Origin: CAVZYN01 sp963779515
GTDB taxonomy: Bacteria > Pseudomonadota > Alphaproteobacteria > Rhizobiales > Hyphomicrobiaceae
DNA length: 64,000 nucleotides
Assembly: GCA_963779515.1 (NCBI GenBank)
Contig: CAVZYN010000009.1
Coordinates: forward strand, 357,029 to 421,028
Reading direction: 5' to 3'
Shown here: positions 26,641-36,218 of the stretch, in pieces
Numbering within the stretch: position 1 is the stretch's first letter
Layout: every line of letters begins with the position of its first letter
Translations under genes and position numbers: made by a program
The notes under the pieces: generated by a model
What the model was told of the DNA's origin: nothing
The model's database searches: none
The model's input: the letters and a program-made list of their open reading frames with translations, nothing else

Positions 26641-28266
26641 ATGACAAAACTCACGTCCGATAGCCTGGCACTCCTGTCATACGCAGAACGCGAACGCCTC
26701 GACGCCGCGGTCCGTTACGGCGCCAGCCGGCGCGAAATGCTCGGTCTCTTGAGCGCCCTTGGTATCGGCGCCGGGTTTGGCGGCACGCTCATCGGCGCCG
26801 CCACGTCCGCCCACGCGCAAGCCCCGAAGAATGGCGGCAAGATCCGCGTCTCAGGCTTCGGCTCCTCGACCGCCGACACACTCGACCCTGCCAAGCAGTC
26901 CTATTCGACGGACTATTGCCGCTGCACCATGTTCTACAATGGGCTGACCGAGCTCGACGAGACCATGAACCCGAAGCTGGCGCTGGCTGAATCCATCGCG
27001 AACGACAAGGCGACGGTATGGACGATCAAGCTGCGCAAGGGGGTGCAGTTCCACAATGGCAAGGAGCTGAACGCCGAGGACGTCGTTTTCTCGCTGAAGC
27101 GCCACCACGATCCGGCGACGGGCTCGAAGGCGAAGGCGCTTGCCGATCTCATGAAGGAGATCACCGCCACCGGCTCGCACGAGGTCAAGATCACGCTCTC
27201 CGGCCCCAACGCCGACTTCCCGGTCGTGCTCGGCACCTATCACTTCCTGATCGCTCCTGCCGGCACCACCGACTTCAACAAGGGCATCGGCACCGGCCCG
27301 TTCAAATGCAAGGAGTTCACGCCCGGCGTGCGCTCCATCGCGGTACGGAACGAGAATTACTGGAAGCAGAATGCCGGTCCCTACCTGGACGAGATCGAGT
27401 TCATCGGTATTCCCGATGTCGGCGCGCGCGTCAACGCACTGCTGGCGGGTGACGTGCAATTCGTCGGCAACGTCAATCCGGCGTCGGCCAAGCAGATCCT
27501 CGCCACCAAAGGCTTCGAGATCCTCGAGACCAAATCGGGCAACTACACCGATCTGGTGATGCGCGGGGATAGCGCGCCCGGCAACAATCCGGACTTCGTG
27601 CTCGGCATGAAGCACCTCATGAACCGCGACCTGATCAAGCGCAACGTGTTCCAAGGCTACGCCGAGGTCGCCAACGACCAGCCGATCCCACCGCTCAATC
27701 GCTACCATGCGGCCGATCTGCCGCAGCGCAAATTCGATCCGGACCTCGCCAAGTCGTTGCTCACAAAGGCGGGTGCTCTCGCAGCACCCCTGCAGATCGT
27801 CACCTCGCCAGCCGCGACAGGCTCGGTCGAGATGGGTCTGTTGTTGCAACAGGCGGCTCAGGCGATCGGCATGAAGATCGATCTGAAGCAGGTTCCGGCG
27901 GACGGCTACTGGTCCAACTTCTGGATGAAGGTGCCGGTCGGCTACGGCAACATCAACCCACGGCCGACGGCGGACATTCTGTTCAGTCTCTTCTTTGGGT
28001 CCACCGCCACCTGGAACGAGTCGGCATGGAAGAACGAGAAGTTCGACCAGCACCTGATCGCCGCCCGTGCCGAAACCGACGACGCAAAGCGCAAGCAGAT
28101 GTACAAAGAGATGCAGCTGATGGTCCACGAAGGTTCGGGCATCGGCATCCCAGTGTTCATCAATGGTCTCGATGCCCACTCCGACAAGCTCAAGGGTTTG
28201 AAGCCAATGGGCACGGGCTCGATGATGGGCTACGCCTTCAGCGAACATGTCTGGCTCAATGCATGA
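26641..28266 (+). CDS. ABC transporter substrate-binding protein, family 5, Tat-signal
   Basis: Periplasmic binding protein of 541 residues. A ~30-residue leader precedes a Tat-like signal (SRREMLGLLSALGIGAG), with cleavage after SAHAQA. Family features are STADTLDPAKQSYSTDY, GLTELDETMNPKLALAESI, LRKGVQFHNGKELNAEDVVF and GTGPFKCKEFTPG. The start at 26641 has GGAG upstream. It heads the second importer; its sequence is only distantly like the 9.3 kb binding protein, so the two systems probably take different ligands. Confidence 0.92.
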   Translation: MTKLTSDSLALLSYAERERLDAAVRYGASRREMLGLLSALGIGAGFGGTLIGAATSAHAQAPKNGGKIRVSGFGSSTADTLDPAKQSYSTDYCRCTMFYNGLTELDETMNPKLALAESIANDKATVWTIKLRKGVQFHNGKELNAEDVVFSLKRHHDPATGSKAKALADLMKEITATGSHEVKITLSGPNADFPVVLGTYHFLIAPAGTTDFNKGIGTGPFKCKEFTPGVRSIAVRNENYWKQNAGPYLDEIEFIGIPDVGARVNALLAGDVQFVGNVNPASAKQILATKGFEILETKSGNYTDLVMRGDSAPGNNPDFVLGMKHLMNRDLIKRNVFQGYAEVANDQPIPPLNRYHAADLPQRKFDPDLAKSLLTKAGALAAPLQIVTSPAATGSVEMGLLLQQAAQAIGMKIDLKQVPADGYWSNFWMKVPVGYGNINPRPTADILFSLFFGSTATWNESAWKNEKFDQHLIAARAETDDAKRKQMYKEMQLMVHEGSGIGIPVFINGLDAHSDKLKGLKPMGTGSMMGYAFSEHVWLNA

Positions 28267-28281
28267 GCCAGATGTGGCCAG

Positions 28282-28308
28282 GGCCGTCGCAGCACGCGGC
28301 GGCCTTTT
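28282..28308 (+). terminator. Stem-loop with T-run after second binding-protein gene (attenuator)
   Basis: GGCCGTCGC, loop AGCAC, GCGGCGGCC (nine pairs with one G.U) followed by TTTT, starting 15 bases after the binding-protein stop and ending about 40 bases before the permease start. It has the form of an intrinsic terminator. Because the downstream genes share the strand, it most likely acts as a partial terminator that lowers permease and ATPase expression, as with the hairpin at 10918-10950. Confidence 0.65.
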
Positions 28309-28350
28309 GACCGATGAGCGCAAGCGTGGGAGCGAACGCGGAGGCCGGGA

Positions 28351-29307
28351 ATGAATAAGTTGATCGGCCGGCTTCTGCTCCAGCGCCTGTTTGCGGCCAT
28401 TGCGACGCTCTGGTTCGTGGCCACGACCGTGTTTGTGATCACGACACTGTTGCCGGGGGATGTCGCGCAGGAACTGCTGGGCCAGAGTGCATCGCCAGAA
28501 GCGGTTGCAGGCTTGCGCAAGGCCCTCGGCCTCGATGTGCCGCTGCTGCAACGCTATGGCATGTGGCTCGGCAATATGCTCACCGGTAACCCCGGAAATT
28601 CTCTCGTCAACGGAATGCCGGTCGCGTCCTTGATCGGATCGCGGCTCGGCAATTCGCTGCTGCTCGCGGGTGTGACGGCAGCGGTCGCGGTGCCGATCGC
28701 CTTGCTGCTCGGCATCGCCGCGGCCGTGACGCGCGGCTCGTTGCTCGACCGGATCATTGGAGCCGGAACTATCCTGATCGTGTCCGTGCCCGAATTTCTC
28801 GTCGCCTCGACGGCAGTGCTCATTTTTGCGGTCCACCTCAAATGGGTGCCCGCACTCTCCCAGTTCGGCCGCATCGATACCGCCTGGGATATGGTGCGCG
28901 TGTTCGCGCTGCCGGTATTCACATTGAGCTGCGTGATCATCGCGCAGATGGCGCGCATGACTCGCGCGGCACTGATCGACGCGCTATCATCGTCTTACGT
29001 CGAGACGGCGGTTCTGAAGGGCGCGAGCCCCTCACGCATCATTCTCCATCACGCGCTCCCAAACACCATTGGCCCAATCGCCAACGCCATCGCCTTCTCG
29101 CTGTCGTTCCTACTCGGCGGCGTGATCATCGTCGAGACGATCTTCAACTATCCGGGAATCGCCAAGCTGATGGTCGATGGCGTGGCAACACGCGACCTGC
29201 CTCTCGTTCAAGCCTGTGCGATGCTGTTCTGCGGCGCCTACCTCATTCTCGTGACCTTTGCCGACATCGCGGCGATCGTCGCCAATCCCCGGTTGAGGCA
29301 CCAATGA
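28351..29307 (+). CDS. ABC transporter permease, DppB type
   Basis: Inner-membrane permease of 318 residues starting with a basic segment and a long first helix (LFAAIATLWFVATTVFVITT), then LLPGDVAQELLGQSASPEAV. About six helices follow. The EAA loop is SYVETAVLKGASPSRIILHHAL and the family ending is VETIFNYPGIAKLMVDGV. GGAGG precedes the ATG. It overlaps the next permease by four bases (ATGA), so the two are translationally coupled. Confidence 0.9.
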   Translation: MNKLIGRLLLQRLFAAIATLWFVATTVFVITTLLPGDVAQELLGQSASPEAVAGLRKALGLDVPLLQRYGMWLGNMLTGNPGNSLVNGMPVASLIGSRLGNSLLLAGVTAAVAVPIALLLGIAAAVTRGSLLDRIIGAGTILIVSVPEFLVASTAVLIFAVHLKWVPALSQFGRIDTAWDMVRVFALPVFTLSCVIIAQMARMTRAALIDALSSSYVETAVLKGASPSRIILHHALPNTIGPIANAIAFSLSFLLGGVIIVETIFNYPGIAKLMVDGVATRDLPLVQACAMLFCGAYLILVTFADIAAIVANPRLRHQ

Positions 29308-30137
29308 GCAGCGGGCCGGCATCCATATCGCCCGCATCTCGATCCATTGTGCGGTGGATCCCACCGGCCATCGTCCTCTTCTGGTCGGCGATGACCGTGG
29401 TCGGCCCGCTGATTGCGCCGTACGATGCCGCAGCCATTCAGGACGCCGATCTCTTCGACGGCATGAGCCCTCGCCATCTTCTAGGCATCGACTATCTCGG
29501 CCGTGACATGCTGTCCCGCATCCTTGCCGGCGCGCGCTACACGGTCGGCATTGCCTTCACCGCGACCATGCTGTCGGCCACATGCGGCTTGCTGCTCGGC
29601 CTTGCGGCGGCCGCCGTCGGAGGAACCTTCGACATGGTTCTGAGCCGCGTCCTGGACGCCTTCATCTCAATTCCGTCCAAGCTTTTCGGCCTTGTCGTCG
29701 TCGCCGCGTTCGGCTCGTCCGTCCCTGTTTTGATGACGACGCTCGCCATCATCTATCTGCCGGGCTGCTATCGCATCGTGCGGTCCGTCGCCGTGAACGT
29801 CGCAGCGCTCGATTTCGTCACCGTCGCGCGCGCGCGCGGCGAGAACACTTCATATGTCATGCTGCACGAGGTATTGCCCAATATTGTCGGTCCGGTGCTC
29901 GCCGATTTCGGCCTGCGCTTCATTTATGTGGTTCTGCTGCTGTCGAGTCTGTCGTTTCTCGGTCTTGGCGTTCAGCCGCCCGCGGCAGACTGGGGTTCAC
30001 TGGTGCGCGAGAACATCGGCGGCCTCGCCTACGGCGCGCCGGCCGTGATCACGCCCGCGCTGGCGATCGCTAGTCTCACCGTCGCCGTCAATCTCACCAT
30101 CGATGCCTGTTTCGGCCCGCAGGACAGGGGCCACTGA
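29304..30137 (+). CDS. ABC transporter permease, DppC type
   Basis: Second permease of this importer, 277 residues. A short N-terminus leads into helix 1 (IVLFWSAMTVVGPLIAPYDA) and the family motif LLGIDYLGRDMLSRILAGAR. EAA-type loop: DFVTVARARGENTSYVMLHE. The C-terminal LSFLGLGVQPPAADWGSL is the conserved DppC/OppC signature. Start ATG 29304 overlaps the previous stop. The fused ATPase gene follows immediately. Confidence 0.9.
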   Translation: MSSGPASISPASRSIVRWIPPAIVLFWSAMTVVGPLIAPYDAAAIQDADLFDGMSPRHLLGIDYLGRDMLSRILAGARYTVGIAFTATMLSATCGLLLGLAAAAVGGTFDMVLSRVLDAFISIPSKLFGLVVVAAFGSSVPVLMTTLAIIYLPGCYRIVRSVAVNVAALDFVTVARARGENTSYVMLHEVLPNIVGPVLADFGLRFIYVVLLLSSLSFLGLGVQPPAADWGSLVRENIGGLAYGAPAVITPALAIASLTVAVNLTIDACFGPQDRGH

Positions 30138-30138
30138 C

Positions 30139-31944
30139 GTGAGCCCGCTGATTGAAATTAAAGATCTCCGTGTCGCTGCGCGGCTGCCGGACGGATCCGA
30201 AACTGAGCTCGTCAAGGGCGTGAGCTTTTCTGTGGGCCGCGGCCAGGTGATGGGCCTGATCGGTGAATCCGGATCGGGCAAGACGACCATCGCCCTCGCG
30301 GTCATGGGCTACGCCCGGTATGGCTGCCGGATATCCGGCGGCAGCGTGCGCATCGGCGACATCGACGTCACGGCCCTCGATGCGCGGGGCATGAGGAACC
30401 TTCGTGGCCGGCGTATCGCCTATATCGCGCAGAGCGCCGCAGCGGCGTTCAACCCCTCGCGCACGATCATGGCGCAGGTCATCGAAAGCGCCCTCATTCA
30501 CGGCACCGCCAGCAAGGCGGACGCCGCAGTCAAGGCGATCGCGATCTTCAGGTCGCTGGCCGTACCCGAACCCGAGACGATCGGCTCGCGCTATCCCCAT
30601 CAGGTTTCGGGCGGTCAGCTGCAGCGTCTGCTGGCCGCCATGGCGCTCATGACCGATCCAGAGGTCGTGATATTCGATGAGCCGACCACCGCACTCGATG
30701 TAACGACGCAGATCGACGTGCTGAAAGCTTTCAAGACGGCCATTCGCGATCGCAACACCACCGGCATCTATGTCACGCACGATCTTGCCGTGATCGCCCA
30801 GATCGCCGACAGCATCACCGTCCTGCGCGGCGGCGAGGTGCGAGAAATCGCGACGACAGACGCGTTGATCCGCGCGCCCATCGACGACTACAGCCGCAGC
30901 CTGCTCGCCGCGGCCGATCCGCCGCTGCGATTGACCACCGCGCAACAGGAGGGGGCGGCGCCCGTTCTCGAAGTGTCCGGCCTGCTCGCTGGCTATGGTG
31001 GTGTCGATGCGTCGGGCGCGCCGCGAATCCCAATTCTGCGCGATATCGATCTCGCCATCGCTCCAGGGCGCGCGCTCGGCATCATTGGCAAATCCGGCAG
31101 CGGCAAATCCACCCTCGCGCGCGTCATCGCCGGCCTCACGCCCTTGGCGCGCGGCGACGTCAAGCTCGCCGGCGAAAGCCTGCCGCCGACAGTCGCTGGT
31201 CGCAGCAAGGATCAGCTCCGGCGCATTCAAATCGTCTTCCAGATGGCCGATACCGCACTCAATCCGCGCGTCACGGTCGGGGACATCATCGGCCGGCCGC
31301 TGACGTTCTACTTCGGCCTGACGGGCGAGGCGCGCGACAAGCGCGTGCGCGAGCTGCTCGATCTCACGCATCTGCCGGCGTCGGTCGGCACGCGCCGGCC
31401 GGGCGATCTCTCCGGTGGTCAGAAGCAGCGCGTCAACCTCGCCCGGGCACTCGCGGCCAAGCCCGACGTGCTGCTCTGCGATGAGGTCACTTCGGCACTC
31501 GACACGGTGGTCGCGGCCGCGATCCTCGACCTGATCGCCGAGCTGCGTCGTGACATCGGTCTGACCACGATGTTCATCAGTCACGACTTGAAGACCGTGC
31601 GCGCCGTCTGCGACGACATTCTTGTGCTCTATGCCGGCCGCGTCGCCGAGAAGCTGCCGGCCGCTGCGCTCGCCGCGCCGCAACACCACCCCTACACGCA
31701 ATTGCTATTGGCGTCCGTGCCGGAGATGCGGACCGGATGGCTCGAGACAACGTCCGCCGGCGCACCCGGCGGTTCGCGCACATCGAGCGAGCCGATCAGC
31801 GCCGATCAGGCGGCGACGGGATGTGCATTCGTGTCGCGCTGCGTCTTTCGCATCGAGGCGACCTGTGACCGCGTGGCGCCGCCCCTGCGAACGCTCGGCC
31901 CTGGCCGGCTCGTGACCTGCCATCGCCAACCGGATCATCTCTGA
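30139..31944 (+). CDS. Fused dual ATP-binding protein (DppD-DppF in one chain)
   Basis: A 601-residue protein carrying two complete ATPase modules. The first (~1-265) has Walker A GESGSGKTT, signature VSGGQLQRL and Walker B VVIFDEPTTALD. The second (~275-560) has Walker A GKSGSGKST, the Q-loop IVFQMADTALNPRVTV, signature LSGGQKQRV and Walker B VLLCDEVTSALD. In the last, the usual P of DEPTSALD is V. The C-terminal domain with GCAFVSRCVFRIEATC closes the chain. The GTG start at 30139 has AGGGG 8 bases upstream. The fusion replaces the two separate ATPase genes of the first importer. Confidence 0.92.
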   Translation: MSPLIEIKDLRVAARLPDGSETELVKGVSFSVGRGQVMGLIGESGSGKTTIALAVMGYARYGCRISGGSVRIGDIDVTALDARGMRNLRGRRIAYIAQSAAAAFNPSRTIMAQVIESALIHGTASKADAAVKAIAIFRSLAVPEPETIGSRYPHQVSGGQLQRLLAAMALMTDPEVVIFDEPTTALDVTTQIDVLKAFKTAIRDRNTTGIYVTHDLAVIAQIADSITVLRGGEVREIATTDALIRAPIDDYSRSLLAAADPPLRLTTAQQEGAAPVLEVSGLLAGYGGVDASGAPRIPILRDIDLAIAPGRALGIIGKSGSGKSTLARVIAGLTPLARGDVKLAGESLPPTVAGRSKDQLRRIQIVFQMADTALNPRVTVGDIIGRPLTFYFGLTGEARDKRVRELLDLTHLPASVGTRRPGDLSGGQKQRVNLARALAAKPDVLLCDEVTSALDTVVAAAILDLIAELRRDIGLTTMFISHDLKTVRAVCDDILVLYAGRVAEKLPAAALAAPQHHPYTQLLLASVPEMRTGWLETTSAGAPGGSRTSSEPISADQAATGCAFVSRCVFRIEATCDRVAPPLRTLGPGRLVTCHRQPDHL

Positions 31945-31952
31945 GATTGCGC

Positions 31953-33974
31953 ATGTCCTTGATCATTGGCGTCGATATCGGTGGGACGTTCGCAGACTTC
32001 GCCGCGGTCGATACCGAACGCGGCACCATCGAAACGCTCAAGGTTCTGACCACCCCTCAAGAACCGGGTCGGGACATCGCGGCGGGCCTGCAGCGTCTCG
32101 CGGAAGGCGGATTGCAGCTCGGTGCCGTCGCGCGCTTCGTTCACGGCACGACTGTCGGCGTCAACACCATCATTCAGCGGCGCGGCGCGCGCGTCGCACT
32201 CTTCACTACCCATGGCATCACCGACATTCTCGAATTGGCGCGCCTGCGCATGCCGAACCCCTATAGCCTGTTCTGCGAACGGCCGCCGCCGCTGGTGGCG
32301 CGCGAGCATGTCTTCCCGATCAATGAGCGCATGTCGGCGACAGGTGAAACGCTCATCGCGCCCGAAGAGGGTGACGTCGCCGCCGCCGTCGCCAAGGCAC
32401 AGGCGGCCGGCTGCGAGGTGATCGTGGTCTCGTTCCTGCACGCCTGGCGGCAACCTGGTCACGAGTGCCGCGTTGCCGACATGATTGCCAAGCTCGCGCC
32501 GTCCCTGCGCGTCTTCTGCGGCAGCGAGGTCTGGCCAGTGATCCGCGAGTACGAGCGCACCACGACCGCCGTGCTCAATGCATACGTCCAGCCACGGATT
32601 GACGCCTATCTGAAACAGGTATCGGCCGAGCTTGCGATGGCCAGCATACAGGCACCGCTGCTGCTCACGACATCGATCGGCGGCACCATGACCGCCGACG
32701 CCGGCCGGCGCGATTGCGTGGGGATGCTCCTGTCGGGGACCGCATCGGGCGTTGTCGGCGCATCGCTTGTGGCAAAGGCGGCCGGCATTCGCTCCGCGCT
32801 CACGCTCGATATCGGGGGGACCAGCGCCGACGTGGCCTTGATGCACGACGGCGAACCGTCGTTCGCGACCGGCTTGTCGATCGGCGAATTCCCGCTCGCG
32901 ACGACAACGGTCGCCGTGCAGTCGTCCGGCCAGGGTGGCGGTTCGATCGTCTGGATCGACGGCCAGGGTGTGCTGCAGGTCGGACCCGTGAGCGCCGGAT
33001 CCACCCCGGGCCCTGCCTGTTTCGACCGCGGCGGTACAGCGATGACCGTGACGGATGCAGCCTTGCTGGTCGGCATCCTCGGACACGGTGTGATCGGCTT
33101 TGGCGCCATCACGCCGCGCAAGGAGCTGGCCGAAGCCGCTGCACGGCCCATCGCCGTCAAACTCGGCATCGATCTCGCGAAACTTGCCGAAGGCGTTCTC
33201 AAAGTCACGGTCAGCGGCATGCTCATCTCCATCGAACAGATGCTGGCGCGCGCCGGCGTCCACGCCAGTGAAATGACTTTGATGCCGTTTGGCGGCGCCG
33301 GTCCCATGCTCGGCACGCTGCTGGCTGAAGCCGCCGGAATCAAGCGCATTCTCGTGCCGGCAGCGCCCGGCACTTTGTGTGCGCTCGGTGCCGCCGCCGC
33401 CGCCATCCGCCGCGACACCATGCGAACGGTACTGCTGCCGCTGGCAGAGGCGACGCAACTGACGCTCGTCACCACGCTGGCCGAACTCGAGCGCGAGGCG
33501 GAAGACGCCGTCGCTGCCATGGTGGGGGCGGGCCGCTCGCGCATTAGCCGCGCCGCCGATCTGCGCTATCGCGGCCAGTCGTTCGAGATCTCGGTCCCTG
33601 TGGACGCATCGATCGACGTGCCCGCACTGATCGCCACGTTCCATCAGACTTACGAGCGCACCTTCGGCCACGCCGATCCGCAAGCTCCCGTGCAGGTCGT
33701 CAATCTGCGCGTATCCAGCGCGCGACCGCCGCCGGACATCCGCCTCTCACGATCCGAACCAAGGCCCCACGGCGCGCGCCCGGCGGGACACGTGCAGTTG
33801 CACTGGTCCGGCCGCTGGCACGACGCGTCGTTGTTCAATCGGGCAGCGCTGATCCCGGGCGCCACTATCGATGGCCCCGCCATCGTCGTCCAGGAGGACA
33901 CCACGCTGGTCATCTCGCCCGGCTGGCACGCCGTTGTCGATGCGTTTTCCAATGTCATTCTGGAGCAAGCCTGA
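31953..33974 (+). CDS. hyuA: Hydantoinase/oxoprolinase A subunit
   Basis: ATP-dependent hydantoinase A-type protein of 673 residues. ASKHA motifs are LIIGVDIGGTFADFAAVD at the N-terminus and LTLDIGGTSADVALMHDG near residue 285; FVHGTTVGVNTIIQRRGAR and PFGGAGPMLG are family hallmarks. It should act with the HyuB protein encoded immediately downstream (one-base overlap) to hydrolyse a cyclic amide with ATP. The ATG at 31953 is preferred to a TTG at 31947. Position after the importer suggests that the transported compound, or a product of it, is the substrate. It is a distant homologue of the N-terminal half of the fusion at 5.5 kb. Confidence 0.9.
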   Translation: MSLIIGVDIGGTFADFAAVDTERGTIETLKVLTTPQEPGRDIAAGLQRLAEGGLQLGAVARFVHGTTVGVNTIIQRRGARVALFTTHGITDILELARLRMPNPYSLFCERPPPLVAREHVFPINERMSATGETLIAPEEGDVAAAVAKAQAAGCEVIVVSFLHAWRQPGHECRVADMIAKLAPSLRVFCGSEVWPVIREYERTTTAVLNAYVQPRIDAYLKQVSAELAMASIQAPLLLTTSIGGTMTADAGRRDCVGMLLSGTASGVVGASLVAKAAGIRSALTLDIGGTSADVALMHDGEPSFATGLSIGEFPLATTTVAVQSSGQGGGSIVWIDGQGVLQVGPVSAGSTPGPACFDRGGTAMTVTDAALLVGILGHGVIGFGAITPRKELAEAAARPIAVKLGIDLAKLAEGVLKVTVSGMLISIEQMLARAGVHASEMTLMPFGGAGPMLGTLLAEAAGIKRILVPAAPGTLCALGAAAAAIRRDTMRTVLLPLAEATQLTLVTTLAELEREAEDAVAAMVGAGRSRISRAADLRYRGQSFEISVPVDASIDVPALIATFHQTYERTFGHADPQAPVQVVNLRVSSARPPPDIRLSRSEPRPHGARPAGHVQLHWSGRWHDASLFNRAALIPGATIDGPAIVVQEDTTLVISPGWHAVVDAFSNVILEQA

Positions 33975-35932
33975 TGCGGACCGACCCGATCACACTGCAG
34001 ATCCTGCGCAACTTCGCCCGCGCCACCGCCGAGAGCATGGCCACGACGCTCTATCGCACCGCCCACTCCACGTTCGTGAAGGAGACCGAGGACTTCACGA
34101 TCCAGCTGCTCGACGCCGACGGCAAGACGGTCGCCTCGCCGATCGATCTCGGCGCCACCTGGTATCCGGGCCACGACTACGGCAGCGCCATCGCCCTCGT
34201 CCAGGACGGCTACCAGCCCGGCGACGTCGTCATCACCAACGACCCTTACTCGGGGTTTCTCGCCACCCACGCGCCCGATATCGTGATGTGGAAGCCGGTG
34301 TTTCATGAGGGGCGCCTCATTTCGTTTGCCGGCGGCCACATCCATAACGTCGATGTCGGCGGCGCCGTTCCGGCAAGCCTTTCGCGCGCGCTGACCGAAG
34401 TGCATCAGGAAGGTGTGCGGACACCGCCCGTGAAACTCTACCGGCAAGGCGTCCTCAACACGGACCTCGTCCGCGTCATCCTGACGAACGTGCGCATTCC
34501 CGAACAGAACTGGGGTGATCTGCAAGCGCTCGTCGCAGCCGTCGACGCCGGCGAGTGGCGCACGCTTGATCTCGTCAAGCGCTTCGGCGCCGACACTGTC
34601 GTCGACGGTTTCGCCGACCTGCTCGATTACGCCGAAGCGCAGGCGCGCGACGTGCTGCGCGCGTTACCCGACGGCGAGTATCGTTTCCAGGAATACTGCG
34701 ACGAGGATGGCCCGGACGGCGATCCATTGCGGCTCTGCCTCTGCCTGCGCATCAAGGGCGATGGTGCCGAACTCGACTTCACCGGCAGCGACCCGCAGAC
34801 GTTGTCCTCGCTCAATGTTCCGACCGGCGGCCATCCCCGCCATTCGCTGCTGCTGGTTGGCGCGTACTACGTGCTGTCGGCGCTGAAGCCAGGGATCATG
34901 CTGAATTTCGGCACGACGCGCGCGTTCACGTGCCATGTCCCGGCCGGCAGCGTGCTCAATCCGCAGTTTCCCGCGGCCGTCGGGATGCGCAGCCTGACCT
35001 GCGGCCGCCTCCGGAGCTTGATCTTCGGCGCCTTTGCGATGGCCGTGCCCGAGCGCATGCCCTCGGCACCGGCCGGCGCCACGTCGATCGTCAATATGGC
35101 CGCCGAGGATCGCCGCACCGGACGCCGCACCATCACCGCCATCGCGCCAATCGTCGGCGGTGGCGGCGGCATGCCGCATCGTGACGGCACCGACGGTTCC
35201 GGCGCTGATTCCGCCTATCTCAAGAACAGCCCGATCGAGATCACCGAGTCGGAAGCCCCCGTGCGTATCCTGCGTTACGGCTTGATGCCCGACAGCGGCG
35301 GTCCCGGCACCCATCGCGGCGGCATGGCGCAGGTGATGGAGTTCCGCGCGACATCGCCGGATGCGTTCGTCACCGCACGCAATCGCGACCGGTCGATTTT
35401 CCAGCCCTGGGCCATTCTCGGTGGCATGCCCGGAAAGACCGGCAGCTTCACGCTCAATCCGGACACGCCCGAAGCGCGCGAGCTCGGCAACATCGACACT
35501 GTGCGCCTCGGACCGGGCGACGTGCTGCGCATCGTGTCGCCATCCGGCGCCGGCCGCGGCGATCCCTTCTTGCGCGCCCCGGAGGCGGTTCTGCGCGATT
35601 GGCAGGCCGGACGTGTTTCAGTTGAAGGCGCGCTGCGTGACTATGGCGTCGCGCTGGCCGATGGCCAAATCCAGACCGCCGAGACAAGCCGCTTGCGGAA
35701 CAGCCGCGCGCCGCGACATGGCTTTGACCCAGGGCCGGCGCGCGTCAGCCACGAACAGCGCTGGACCGCGGAAGCCTACGCCGAAATGCACGCGCTTCTC
35801 GGCGAACTTCCCGTGAGTTGGCGGGCACCCGTCAAGAAACGCCTGTTCGCCGCCGTGCGGGCCGCACCACTACACGCAAACACGATCGACGTGGTTCAGC
35901 GAACCTTCGCAGCGTACATGCAGCAATCATAG
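33974..35932 (+). CDS. hyuB: Hydantoinase/oxoprolinase B subunit
   Basis: HyuB-type protein of 652 residues, longer than the ~550-590 usual for the family because of an extra C-terminal ~90 residues after the glycine-rich GAGRGDPFLRAPEAVLRDW. Motifs are DPITLQILRNFARATAESMA, QPGDVVITNDPYSGFLATHA, FAGGHIHNVDVGG, and a GGGGGMPHRDGTDGSG loop near residue 400. The start ATG overlaps the hyuA stop (TGATG), so the two are coupled. This is the third hyuB-related sequence in the window, after the fusion and the fragment at 1955-2235. Confidence 0.9.
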   Translation: MRTDPITLQILRNFARATAESMATTLYRTAHSTFVKETEDFTIQLLDADGKTVASPIDLGATWYPGHDYGSAIALVQDGYQPGDVVITNDPYSGFLATHAPDIVMWKPVFHEGRLISFAGGHIHNVDVGGAVPASLSRALTEVHQEGVRTPPVKLYRQGVLNTDLVRVILTNVRIPEQNWGDLQALVAAVDAGEWRTLDLVKRFGADTVVDGFADLLDYAEAQARDVLRALPDGEYRFQEYCDEDGPDGDPLRLCLCLRIKGDGAELDFTGSDPQTLSSLNVPTGGHPRHSLLLVGAYYVLSALKPGIMLNFGTTRAFTCHVPAGSVLNPQFPAAVGMRSLTCGRLRSLIFGAFAMAVPERMPSAPAGATSIVNMAAEDRRTGRRTITAIAPIVGGGGGMPHRDGTDGSGADSAYLKNSPIEITESEAPVRILRYGLMPDSGGPGTHRGGMAQVMEFRATSPDAFVTARNRDRSIFQPWAILGGMPGKTGSFTLNPDTPEARELGNIDTVRLGPGDVLRIVSPSGAGRGDPFLRAPEAVLRDWQAGRVSVEGALRDYGVALADGQIQTAETSRLRNSRAPRHGFDPGPARVSHEQRWTAEAYAEMHALLGELPVSWRAPVKKRLFAAVRAAPLHANTIDVVQRTFAAYMQQS

Positions 35933-36218
35933 TCCCTCGCCGCACCATGAGACATCATCAGCGCTTTGATCTTCATTATCGGGTAGCATGAGCCCGGCAA
36001 TATCCGCTCATACCTCATAAATGTTGCCATTGGCTGCCGCTGCGAGCGGACGTTATCGCAGCCTCTATGAAGGCCGTGGCCGCCGCCGCGCCGCACCCGG
36101 TAAACCGCGCGGCCATGAGCGCGCGCCGGCGTGTAGCAAACATCACGGCTGAGGCTGGCTTCACGCGCAATATTTCGCAGACACCGGTCTCGTAGCACTC
36201 GAAAGAGGGTCGGCTCGG
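35933..36218 (+). other. Spacer, nothing recognised
   Basis: About 290 bases between hyuB and the tctA fragment. I see no hairpin with a T-run, RNA gene or conserved coding sequence. Confidence 0.4.

Noticed and set aside
26851..28836. A 661-codon open frame on the minus strand opposite the second binding protein and permease
   Set aside because: Composition is rich in His, Arg and Asp, as typical for antisense frames in GC-rich genes, and the plus strand encodes clear family proteins through the whole span.
31935..33683. A 582-codon minus-strand frame opposite hyuA
   Set aside because: Same reason: the plus strand carries a complete hyuA with ASKHA motifs, and the minus frame has no recognisable motif.
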